DNA from: an uncultured Flammeovirgaceae bacterium
GTDB lineage: Bacteria; Bacteroidota; Bacteroidia; Cytophagales; Cyclobacteriaceae
Assembly (NCBI GenBank): GCA_946480685.1
Contig: CAMLLI010000030.1
Location: 1-12,561 of the forward strand
Direction: 5' to 3'
Length of the DNA stretch: 12,561 bases
The position numbers and the translations under genes are program-made. Under the pieces are notes generated by a model that had not been told where the DNA came from, did not search any database, and was given only the letters and a program-made list of their open reading frames with translations. Shown here one piece after another: positions 1 through 5,964 of this stretch. Numbering within the stretch: position 1 is the stretch's first letter; each line of letters opens with the position of its first letter.

Positions 1-405
1 TACAGCAATTACTTTTTCAAACAGATCTGGAGCGGAAGCGGCAGTCCACAAAGCAATAAAGGCACCCATGCTGTGTCCTATAATTACAGGCTTCTTCAGT
101 TTTTTGGTGCGTGTATAGTTGATCACATCGTCTTTTACCGCAGCCAGGAAATTATCGCGGGTAGCCGGGGCGTTGCCACCGAAGCCTGCCAGCGTTATAA
201 TATGACATTCATATTTATCCTGGTAACGTGCAACGGTTTCTTTCCAAACATCGCCACTGCAGGTGAGACCATGAATCAGGATCATGGGCTTGCCACTGCC
301 TTTTACATCGACCGTAAATAGTGACTGAGCGAACGATGCGATCATGTTGCCCAATAAGAAGGCAATCAGTAAGCCAATAGCGGGAAGAGAAAATATGCGT
401 TTCAT
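1..405 (-). CDS. Exported alpha/beta hydrolase, partial (C-terminus beyond window)
   Basis: This is the N-terminal 135 codons of an alpha/beta-hydrolase fold enzyme; the reading frame runs off the left edge. Residues 1-26 look like a Sec signal peptide: MKR, a hydrophobic core, then ASFAQ at the likely cleavage region. A mature strand-rich start follows. HG at 45-46 is the usual oxyanion-hole motif, and GHSMGA at 110-115 is the nucleophile elbow with Ser112 as catalytic serine. The acid and histidine of the triad would lie in the missing part. The substrate cannot be read from the sequence; esterase, lipase and peptidase are all possible. The protein is probably periplasmic or surface-attached. 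It is transcribed divergently from the sensor kinase and regulator genes, and a LytTR-like repeat pair lies upstream, so I infer that the regulator controls it. Fold is confident, function is not. Confidence 0.85.
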   Translation of the reverse strand, partial: MKRIFSLPAIGLLIAFLLGNMIASFAQSLFTVDVKGSGKPMILIHGLTCSGDVWKETVARYQDKYECHIITLAGFGGNAPATRDNFLAAVKDDVINYTRTKKLKKPVIIGHSMGAFIALWTAASAPDLFEKVIAV

Positions 406-430
406 ACGAGGTTTGTTTTAGTTGATGCAC

Positions 431-461
431 CAAAACAACGCAGCGGCTACCGGCTTCTAAA
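431..461 (-). promoter_or_regulatory. Candidate promoter of the hydrolase gene
   Basis: On the minus strand TTTA (461-458) is followed after 19 nt by TTGTTTTG (438-431). Each element differs by one base from the Bacteroidota consensus TTTG and TAnnTTTG. Transcription would start near 426, about 20 nt before the ATG at 405. The proximal TGGTCAAT repeat (474-467) would then be centred near -44, which suits an activator. Imperfect boxes make this tentative. Confidence 0.35.
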
Positions 462-466
462 CTATT

Positions 467-495
467 ATTGACCAACGGTATATACGTATTGACGA
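467..495 (-). promoter_or_regulatory. LytTR-like operator, direct-repeat pair facing the hydrolase
   Basis: Read on the minus strand, TCGTCAAT (495-488) and TGGTCAAT (474-467) are direct repeats 21 bp apart, two turns of the helix. The 29-bp element resembles the one at 565-593 on the other strand: both begin T(C/G)GTCAATAC and end TTGGTCAAT. LytTR-domain regulators such as AgrA typically bind two short direct repeats with this spacing, and a LytTR regulator is encoded nearby at 1641-2354. The repeats are directly seen; binding by that regulator is inference. Confidence 0.55.
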
Positions 496-564
496 TTGTG
501 GGATGATCTGTGTGCATTGAATCCCCACCGGTTTTAACTCGTCCATTCCAATGGGTAAAACAGC

Positions 565-593
565 TGGTCAATACTTTCAAGCTCTTGGTCAAT
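565..593 (+). promoter_or_regulatory. LytTR-like operator, direct-repeat pair facing the kinase operon
   Basis: TGGTCAAT occurs at 565-572 and again at 586-593, an exact 8-bp direct repeat with 21-bp spacing. The proximal copy ends 43 nt before the kinase ATG. A poor -7-like sequence, TACCTTGC (623-630), lies downstream and would put the proximal repeat near -45, matching the geometry on the hydrolase side. A weak core promoter beside a tidy repeat pair fits an activator-dependent, autoregulated promoter. The promoter call itself is weak. Confidence 0.55.
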
Positions 594-636
594 GAAATGT
601 GCTACGATCCTGGCGATCTGACTACCTTGCGTTACT

Positions 637-1644
637 ATGAAACCGAAATCCTCCTTCAGACAGGTGTTTCTCCGCTACAAGCTTCACCACATACTGTTCT
701 GGATTTTCTATTTTGTATTCTGGCTGTCGATATACTTCAAGTCTTATCCGTTTTCGCTGTTGCTGGTCAACACCACGTTGTATGCGGTCTTTACAGCGGC
801 CTCGTTTTACCTTATTATATATGTACTCTTACCGCGTTACCTGAACAAGCGGCAATACCTGGCCTTCTTCGGTTTGTCGATTATAGCCCTGGTGGTTTTT
901 TCGGCTGTGCTGGGAGCCGGGCTGTATTGGAACATGCACGACTATGTAACGCAACACAAGATCCAGTACACTCAAACTTCCCTCTATGCTTTTATGAGTA
1001 TATTCTCCATGGTATGTATGCTGGGCGGGGCAAAGTTGTTCAACGACCGGTTGCGTTCCGAACGCCAGCGACTCGAGGCAGAACTTCGGTATCTGAAGGC
1101 ACAGGTTAATCCTCATTTCCTGTTCAACGCCATCAACAGTGTATACTTCCTCATCAAGAAAGATCCGGATAAGGCTTCCGAAACGCTGATCAAACTCAGC
1201 GACCTGTTGCGCTTTCAGTTATATGATTGCTCGGATGAGAAGATACCCGTTGAGAAAGAACTCGACTATATTCAAAACTATATTGAGCTTGAAAAAATCC
1301 GGAAGGGAGCGCGTGTAAAAGTAGAATATAGCTGTGAGGGCAACATGAGCGGTTTTTTGATCGCACCGTTTATGCTGATACCCTTTCTGGAAAATGCTTT
1401 CAAGTATGTGTCGAACTACGCAGACTTTGCCAATGTGATCCGGGTAAAACTGGTGCGTACGGAGACAGAATTTACTGCAACCTTTATGAACACACATGAA
1501 AATGTTCAGCGAAGCGGAGTAGGAGGGATCGGTCTGGCCAACGTAAAGCGCAGACTGGAGCTGGTATATCCCAACCAACACCACCTGCACCTTGATGAAC
1601 AACGGGATACCTATACGGCAACCTTATCCTTAAAAGTAGCATGA
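637..1644 (+). CDS. LytS/YehU-type sensor histidine kinase
   Basis: This is a membrane sensor kinase of the His_kinase (PF06580) plus HATPase_c type that partners LytTR regulators. The N-terminus has about four membrane segments (roughly 16-35, 40-66, 74-97, 115-131) with little extracytoplasmic sequence, so the signal is probably sensed in or at the membrane. A short coiled segment (about 134-156) leads to the phosphoacceptor motif NPHFLFN with His160. The N-box around PFLENAFKYV has Asn253, and the G-box is GVGGIGLANVKRRLEL (294-309). The 335-residue length is normal for the family. The stop codon overlaps the start of the regulator gene in ATGA, so the two are translationally coupled. The ATG at 637 precedes a typical basic N-terminus; no Shine-Dalgarno is evident, as usual in this phylum. 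The ligand is unknown. Confidence 0.95.
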   Translation: MKPKSSFRQVFLRYKLHHILFWIFYFVFWLSIYFKSYPFSLLLVNTTLYAVFTAASFYLIIYVLLPRYLNKRQYLAFFGLSIIALVVFSAVLGAGLYWNMHDYVTQHKIQYTQTSLYAFMSIFSMVCMLGGAKLFNDRLRSERQRLEAELRYLKAQVNPHFLFNAINSVYFLIKKDPDKASETLIKLSDLLRFQLYDCSDEKIPVEKELDYIQNYIELEKIRKGARVKVEYSCEGNMSGFLIAPFMLIPFLENAFKYVSNYADFANVIRVKLVRTETEFTATFMNTHENVQRSGVGGIGLANVKRRLELVYPNQHHLHLDEQRDTYTATLSLKVA

Positions 1645-2354
1645 ACCGAAAGATACAAACCCTGGTAGTGGAAGATGAACCGCTGGCGCGTGAAGGCTTG
1701 ATCAACTATATAAAGGATATCGATTTCCTGGAAGTGAAAGCCGCGTGTGAAAATGCGCTCGAAGCCAACCAGGTTTTAACGAGTACGCCCATCGAACTTA
1801 TGTTCCTGGATATACAGATGCCGAAGATCACCGGTATAGATTTTCTGAAGTCTATCAAAGAGCCACCCATGGTAATCATGACTACGGCCTACCCGAACTT
1901 TGCCTTGCAGGGGTACGAACTTGATGTGCTCGATTACCTGGTGAAGCCTTTTCCATTCGATCGCTTTCTGAAAGCCGTGAACAAAGCCCGCGATTTCTTC
2001 GAACTGAAAACGAAGAGTCATGAAGCTACAGTCACAACACGTGACGACTACTTCTTTGTGAAATGCGATTATCGTTATGAGAAGATTCACTTTGAGGATG
2101 TACTCTATGTAGAAGGTATGGAAAACTATGTGGTGATCCATACAGCCATCAAACAATTTATGACGTTATTAAGAATGAAGAATGTGGAGGAGACGTTGCC
2201 GCCATCTTCGTTCATTCGCATTCATAAATCCTATATCGCTTCTGTGAAAGCCATCTCCGCCATTGATGGTAACGAGGTTGTAGTAGGTAACAAGAAGCTG
2301 CCGTTGAGTCGCGAGAAGAAAGCAGAGATCCTCGAAAGGCTTCATAAAAATTGA
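1641..2354 (+). CDS. LytTR-family response regulator
   Basis: This 237-residue DNA-binding response regulator has a CheY-like receiver domain (about 5-115) and a LytTR domain (about 133-235). Receiver residues are intact: acidic pocket Glu11-Asp12, phosphoacceptor Asp57 in FLDIQMP, Thr81/Thr82 in the switch position, and Lys102 in VKPF. The LytTR half shows the typical patterns YVEGMENYV and FIRIHKSYIA. It is expected to be phosphorylated by the kinase encoded just upstream (4-bp gene overlap) and to bind paired direct repeats near promoters. Two such pairs lie in the gap upstream of the operon, so autoregulation and control of the divergent hydrolase are likely, though this is inferred. No strong terminator follows the gene. 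Confidence 0.95.
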   Translation: MNRKIQTLVVEDEPLAREGLINYIKDIDFLEVKAACENALEANQVLTSTPIELMFLDIQMPKITGIDFLKSIKEPPMVIMTTAYPNFALQGYELDVLDYLVKPFPFDRFLKAVNKARDFFELKTKSHEATVTTRDDYFFVKCDYRYEKIHFEDVLYVEGMENYVVIHTAIKQFMTLLRMKNVEETLPPSSFIRIHKSYIASVKAISAIDGNEVVVGNKKLPLSREKKAEILERLHKN

Positions 2355-2414
2355 TGAGCCGTTGTCGGGCACGGAATTTTTAACGCTGCCGTTTAAAAAA
2401 AGATGATGTTTTTG

Positions 2415-2447
2415 TTTTGATAATAATATTCATTATCAGTACTTTAG
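2415..2447 (+). promoter_or_regulatory. Ku gene promoter
   Basis: TTTTG (2415-2419) and TACTTTAG (2440-2447) are separated by 20 nt. They match the Bacteroidota pattern TTTG, about 20 nt, TAnnTTTG, with one mismatch in the -7 box. Transcription would start near 2452, giving a leader of about 30 nt to the ATG at 2482. The spacer is almost entirely occupied by a Fur-box-like dyad. Confidence 0.5.
2418..2438 (+). promoter_or_regulatory. Fur-box-like operator within the Ku promoter
   Basis: The 19-bp core GATAATAATATTCATTATC (2419-2437) matches 17 of 19 positions of the classical Fur box GATAATGATAATCATTATC. With one more base on each side, the arms TGATAAT and ATTATCA are perfect 7-bp inverted repeats. 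The site lies between the -33 and -7 boxes, where a bound repressor would block RNA polymerase. The match is observed; regulation by Fur or a relative such as PerR is inference, and the surrounding DNA is AT-rich, which raises the chance of coincidence. Confidence 0.45.
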
Positions 2448-2481
2448 TATCGTTCATTTCATTTTTTAAACTAAGTACACT

Positions 2482-3339
2482 ATGCGTGCCATCTGGAAAG
2501 GACACATCCAATTTTCACTCGTAACAATCCCGGTAAGAATTTATAATGCTATAGATTCTGGTCAAAGTATCAGTTTCAATCTCTTATCCAAAGAGGGCCA
2601 TAATCCGGTGAGTTATGAAAAGAAAGATAAAGTAACAGGTCAGACATTAAAGACAGAAGATATCGTAAAAGGATATCAGTATGAACCTGGCCAATATGTG
2701 ATCATCGACCAGGAAGACTTGAACAAAGTAAAGCTCAAAAGCGAAAAAGTAATTGAGATTGAAGGCTTTGTCGATACATCGGAAGTTAGTCCCACGCTAT
2801 ACGAAGCCCCATACTATATAGGACCGGATGGTGATGTAGCCGCAAAGACCTATGGTTTGCTCAGTCATACCTTAAAAGAAACCGGAAGAATTGCTGTTGG
2901 TAAAGTAGTATTGCGTGATCGTGAGACACCCGTGTTACTTGCTCCGATGGAAGGCGGTATGGTAATGTATCGCTTGCGTTATCCGAATGAAGTGCGCAGC
3001 ATGCGCGAGGTACCGCAACTACTCGAAGTTAAACCGGACAAAGAACAACTGAAGCTCGCGAAGACACTTGTGGATTCCATGACCACCAAGTTTGCCAACA
3101 TTGAAATGAAGGATCACTATACCGAAGCCTTGAAGAATATCATTGATGCCAAGGTGGAAGGTAAAGAGGTCGTTACACGCATCGAAGAAACTCCGAAGGT
3201 GGTTGATATCATGACGGCTCTGAAGGCAAGTATAGATGCCGCCAAGAAACCAATGGAGAAAGCGAAAGGCGAGACGGCAAAAAAAGCGAAAGCGGAAAAA
3301 GAAAAACCAGCGAAGGCTGCGAAACGAAAAGCAAGCTGA
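2482..3339 (+). CDS. ku: Bacterial Ku protein (non-homologous end joining)
   Basis: Ku forms a homodimeric ring on DNA double-strand ends and recruits the ligase LigD for end joining. The start MRAIWKGHIQFSLVTIPVR is the family's N-terminal signature, and the core Ku beta-barrel occupies about residues 3-245, including EAPYYIGPDG and LRYPNEVR. Residues 256-285 form a Lys/Ala/Glu-rich basic tail, a known kind of DNA-binding extension in bacterial Ku. The segment YEKKDKVTGQTL, where several bacterial homologues have a CxxCG-like pair, has no cysteine here; the whole protein has none. Length (285) is normal. No ligD is present nearby in this window, so its partner must lie elsewhere. It has its own promoter with a Fur-like dyad. 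Identification is firm. Confidence 0.96.
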   Translation: MRAIWKGHIQFSLVTIPVRIYNAIDSGQSISFNLLSKEGHNPVSYEKKDKVTGQTLKTEDIVKGYQYEPGQYVIIDQEDLNKVKLKSEKVIEIEGFVDTSEVSPTLYEAPYYIGPDGDVAAKTYGLLSHTLKETGRIAVGKVVLRDRETPVLLAPMEGGMVMYRLRYPNEVRSMREVPQLLEVKPDKEQLKLAKTLVDSMTTKFANIEMKDHYTEALKNIIDAKVEGKEVVTRIEETPKVVDIMTALKASIDAAKKPMEKAKGETAKKAKAEKEKPAKAAKRKAS

Positions 3340-3480
3340 TATTGTTACTCTGCCACAATACGTTACACGTTATCAGTTAAACGAAAGTCAAACAATATTC
3401 GCGGACAATTCCGGTTAACTATAACGGATGCCTGATAACAGTCAGGTAAACAATTAGCGGATAACGTTTAACTTTACACC

Positions 3481-4098
3481 GTGGCAAAAATAATCCAGTT
3501 CAAAGTAGATCACGTACCGGAGAAATTCGGACCTCAGCCCGCGCGCGCTAACAAGCAGCGCAAGCCGCAGGGTAAGGGGAAAGAACTGGAGAAACTTGGC
3601 CAACTCAATCTCTTCGGCGGAGGCAAAGTTGTTCGACTGAACCAGATCTCCGTATTCGAAGAAGCATTGATGCTCGATGATCAGGGCGATCGCACTACGG
3701 CCAGAACCCGCTACTTAAAAGCAATCGAAGAACACGACTCGATCGCTGATGCTTATTGCAACCTCGGCATTCTTGAATTCAAGGAAGGTAACAATACCAA
3801 GGCCATCGACTTCTTTACATTATGTCTTAAAGAAGAGCCGCGTCATTTTGAAGCGCACTATAATTTAGCAAACCTGTATGCAGAGGTGGGTAACTTTGCA
3901 TTGGCCAAAGTACACTATAGTGTATCCATCGAGATCGAACCGAACTTTCCCAATAGTCATTTCAACTTAGGACTAACGTTAGCCATGAATAAAGAATTTG
4001 CTGAAGCGATTAACGCGCTGAAGCACTATCGACAACTCACGCCCAAGACTGAACACAGTCAGGTTGATGAGCTTATCCGGAAGTTGATCAGCACTTAA
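3481..4098 (+). CDS. TPR-repeat protein with basic N-terminus (GTG start)
   Basis: This 205-residue protein consists of a basic, low-complexity N-terminus (about 1-50, rich in Lys, Arg, Gln and Gly) and about four tetratricopeptide repeats at roughly 57-90, 91-124, 125-158 and 159-192. Patterns such as AYCNLGILEFKEGN, AHYNLANLYAEVGN and SHFNLGLTLAMNKE mark successive repeats. TPRs are protein-binding scaffolds, so a partner-binding role is likely, but I cannot name a function. There is no signal peptide or membrane segment, so it should be cytoplasmic. The only plausible start that includes the conserved-looking MAKIIQFKVDHVPEKF segment is GTG at 3481. It is separated by 141 bp from ku, so co-transcription is possible but not shown. 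It converges on the DUF3667 gene. Confidence 0.85.
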   Translation: MAKIIQFKVDHVPEKFGPQPARANKQRKPQGKGKELEKLGQLNLFGGGKVVRLNQISVFEEALMLDDQGDRTTARTRYLKAIEEHDSIADAYCNLGILEFKEGNNTKAIDFFTLCLKEEPRHFEAHYNLANLYAEVGNFALAKVHYSVSIEIEPNFPNSHFNLGLTLAMNKEFAEAINALKHYRQLTPKTEHSQVDELIRKLIST

Positions 4099-4110
4099 GT
4101 TTTTTGTTTT

Positions 4111-4212
4111 CCGCAGAGATACGCTGATATACGCAGAGGTAAACATCATACGCTGTTACGAGGGTATATAATATCTGCGTTTATCCGTGGTTTCTGCGGG
4201 AGAGTTTTTTTT
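4111..4212 (+). repeat. Imperfect inverted repeat between convergent genes, probable hairpin terminator
   Basis: The left arm starting CCGCAGA (4111-4117) with inner ACGCAGA (4131-4137) pairs with the right arm TCTGCGT (4174-4180) and TCTGCGG (4193-4199). The arms are about 26-27 bp, imperfect, around a loop of about 36 nt. Within the left arm the sequence has a 10-bp rhythm: CGCAGAGATA, CGCTGATATA, CGCAGAGGTA. Eight T's follow at 4205-4212, so on the plus strand it could end transcription of the TPR gene. There is no T-run for the minus strand. It resembles degenerate CGCAGA-type intergenic repeats seen in many bacterial genomes (from memory); copy number here is unknown. Confidence 0.55.
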
Positions 4213-5065
4213 ACATCGTCCAGATAGTGATGAAGAAGAGGAAGAAGCGATACGCCTCCAGTGCCAGGAACAATCCCAGTATACCTGCAAAAGCTTTCAG
4301 TATTAAACGCTTGCCTTTCTGCCCATAAAACGTTCGGGCCGCATAGAATATAAAGTAAAGATTGGTGGATACGAAGATGATGGTGAGCGTGAGGTCATTC
4401 AAATATACTCCGTAAGTCGCATGGCTAACCCGGAAGATCTTGTTGATGAGTGCGAACAGTAATGTTAGTCCGATCGCATTCACCGCCAGGTTAAAACTTG
4501 TAAGCTCCACCGAGAAAGCCACATGGTCGGTAAAGTACCGGTTCTTCTTCCGGAAGATTAGACTGAGCGGTAAAGAAGCCAGCACAACAAAGACTACAAT
4601 CAGCAACTTGGCAAGGCTTGTAGTTTTATCGTTATACATCAGCTCAAAGCCAGCCATGGTCATACCATCTTTTTTCAGAATACCGGCAACAATACTTCGT
4701 GCCAGTTTACTATGCGGCAGCACATGCAGTTGTGTATACAGCGATGAGTTGAACATCTGCAGCACCGGGAAAAGAAAATATACCAGGTTCAGAATGAAGA
4801 ACATCTGCAGCGGTCGCATGTACATCACCCTTCTTCCATCGACATACTCACGGGATAGAAAGCCCGGCCTGGATATAGTTGACCATAATGATTTGATAAA
4901 CCGGTTATCCACGAAAGTGGTGGCAACCATCACGGCTCCTAAAAACGATTTGAACTTGCGGTCTTTGGGTTCAATTACTTTTTCGCCACACAAGTTACAA
5001 TACAATCCAACGAAAGTGTGGTCACAACTTTTACACGTGTGTTCTTGCAAGGCGAGGTTATCCAT
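4211..5065 (-). CDS. DUF3667-family zinc-ribbon membrane protein
   Basis: This 284-residue protein starts with a zinc-ribbon: C11-x2-C14 and C23-x2-C26 in a CKSCDHTFVGLYCNLCGEK context. The segment SRPGFLSREYVDGRR followed by MYMRPLQMFFILN is the hallmark of the DUF3667 family, which is widespread in Bacteroidota and has no known function. About five hydrophobic segments follow (roughly 86-104, 150-172, 188-210, 222-246, 258-282), so it is an inner-membrane protein with a cytoplasmic metal-binding head. The gene lies 63 bp downstream of the HEAT-like gene on the same strand and may be co-transcribed with it. Its TAA stop overlaps the T-run of the intergenic hairpin. Family call is confident, role unknown. 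Confidence 0.88.
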   Translation of the reverse strand: MDNLALQEHTCKSCDHTFVGLYCNLCGEKVIEPKDRKFKSFLGAVMVATTFVDNRFIKSLWSTISRPGFLSREYVDGRRVMYMRPLQMFFILNLVYFLFPVLQMFNSSLYTQLHVLPHSKLARSIVAGILKKDGMTMAGFELMYNDKTTSLAKLLIVVFVVLASLPLSLIFRKKNRYFTDHVAFSVELTSFNLAVNAIGLTLLFALINKIFRVSHATYGVYLNDLTLTIIFVSTNLYFIFYAARTFYGQKGKRLILKAFAGILGLFLALEAYRFFLFFITIWTM

Positions 5066-5128
5066 TTCTCTACAGGCTCTGGTTAGTATATACTTGTCAA
5101 CGAATAACGGATCTCTGTTAAGATGTCG

Positions 5129-5647
5129 TCACGTGTCGCCAAGTACTTTTAATACGCGATGTGCCCGTACGGTAAACCCCGGCGATGCATAGGGGAGTTG
5201 ATCTTCGAGTATAATCTTCAATTCTTTTTTAAGATCCGGTTCATTTTCAATAATGTTACTCAACACTGTCATGGCAAATGCCTTGATGGCAACAGCCTCC
5301 TTTTTACTTTCCAGGTATTGAAAGCAAAGATCAGCAACACTGCCGTGAAGAGACTTTGGTATGATACAGAATTGGAGCATGCGCATTGTATTTCGTTTTA
5401 CCGCATCGTGGATGCCGGGCTCCTGCAGATGTTTAAGGATTCGTTTCAGATGAGGCTTCACCAGGGCCGGGTTGCGTTCAACACACAAGTTAAGCGGCCA
5501 TGATGCGCGCTGCGTAATGCGGTAAGGTCCCTTCAAAAACGTATCAACCAGCACTTTAAAGCGGGCGGGATTATCACTCACATAATCAGCAATTTTGGTA
5601 GCCTGACTTTTAGTGTGTGCTTGAAGTAATTCGCGTGTTAAATCCAT
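5129..5647 (-). CDS. HEAT/ARM-like helical repeat protein, function unknown
   Basis: This is a 172-residue, all-helical, soluble protein without signal peptide or membrane segments. Repeating helix pairs with HEAT-like features are visible. Examples are ITQRASWPLNLCVERNPAL (about 44-62), VKPHLKRILKHLQ, AVKRNTMRMLQFC and AVAIKAFAMTVLSNIIENEP. These resemble small Bacteroidota HEAT-like proteins, some of which carry misleading enzyme names in databases (from memory). HEAT repeats normally bind protein or nucleic acid, but no specific partner is suggested. It is the first gene of a probable two-gene minus-strand unit with the DUF3667 gene and diverges from the small unit at 5725-5918. I find no convincing -7 box for it. 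Real gene, unknown function. Confidence 0.75.
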   Translation of the reverse strand: MDLTRELLQAHTKSQATKIADYVSDNPARFKVLVDTFLKGPYRITQRASWPLNLCVERNPALVKPHLKRILKHLQEPGIHDAVKRNTMRMLQFCIIPKSLHGSVADLCFQYLESKKEAVAIKAFAMTVLSNIIENEPDLKKELKIILEDQLPYASPGFTVRAHRVLKVLGDT

Positions 5648-5724
5648 TGAAAGGTTATTAGATCAATTGGCCGTCACTACAGACAGATAAACTTTTCAAA
5701 ATAAGTGGTTTTGATTTTGCCATT

Positions 5725-5732
5725 TACATTTG
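5725..5732 (+). promoter_or_regulatory. -7 box of a small intergenic transcription unit
   Basis: TACATTTG is a perfect match to TAnnTTTG. No clear TTTG lies 19-21 nt upstream, so the promoter is incomplete by that rule. Transcription would start near 5738, 17 nt before a 32-codon ORF. Confidence 0.4.
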
Positions 5733-5754
5733 GTTAAGATTAAACCTTGACCTA

Positions 5755-5853
5755 ATGGGAGTACTTCTAGCACTACTGTCTACTGCTTTAGTCCAGATCG
5801 GTCTTTGTATCTTTTGTTTTATCCAAAAAGCTCGTTTAAAGGTTAATACTTAA
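5755..5853 (+). CDS. Possible 32-residue single-span membrane peptide
   Basis: An ATG-to-TAA frame of 32 codons encodes a peptide with an uninterrupted hydrophobic stretch (residues 2-23: Leu, Ala, Val, Ile and Phe with two Cys) and a basic tail, QKARLKVNT. By the positive-inside rule the C-terminus would face the cytoplasm. A perfect -7 box lies 23 nt upstream and a strong terminator starts 22 nt downstream, so the ORF fits neatly inside one short transcript. That pattern occurs for small membrane proteins and type I toxins, but no antitoxin RNA is evident, and the same layout suits a non-coding RNA of about 180 nt. Pyrimidine-rich DNA can give hydrophobic ORFs by chance. Coding status is unproven. 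Confidence 0.35.
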   Translation: MGVLLALLSTALVQIGLCIFCFIQKARLKVNT

Positions 5854-5874
5854 TCACAAATATTTTTTTCGGGC

Positions 5875-5918
5875 ACGTGGAGCTTTTGAACATCAAAGAG
5901 CTTCACGTTTTTTATTTT
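5875..5918 (+). terminator. Strong intrinsic terminator
   Basis: A 13-bp stem (5875-5887 with 5896-5908, two G-U pairs) encloses an 8-nt loop and runs into TTTTTT-A-TTTT. It follows the 32-codon ORF by 21 nt and ends before the START-like gene. No annotated upstream plus-strand gene needs it, so it implies a transcript starting in the 5648-5870 region. Confidence 0.8.
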
Positions 5919-5964
5919 GTCGTAATCCTAAAATGATCTATATTCAATCCTCAAGCACGCGCAC

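Noticed and set aside
73..321. 82-codon plus-strand frame at the left end
   Set aside because: Shadow of the minus-strand hydrolase, which has a signal peptide and the GHSMGA motif.
510..1109. 199-codon plus-strand frame overlapping the kinase gene
   Set aside because: It lies mostly inside the histidine kinase gene in another frame, with no recognisable domain, while the kinase frame has all family motifs.
2355..2381. Possible terminator after the response regulator (CCGT/ACGG stem, then TTTTT)
   Set aside because: Only four base pairs with an 8-nt loop; too weak to call.
4440..5192. 250-codon plus-strand frame opposite the DUF3667 gene
   Set aside because: Antisense shadow: composition is unlike a protein, and the minus-strand frame has the zinc-ribbon and DUF3667 motifs.
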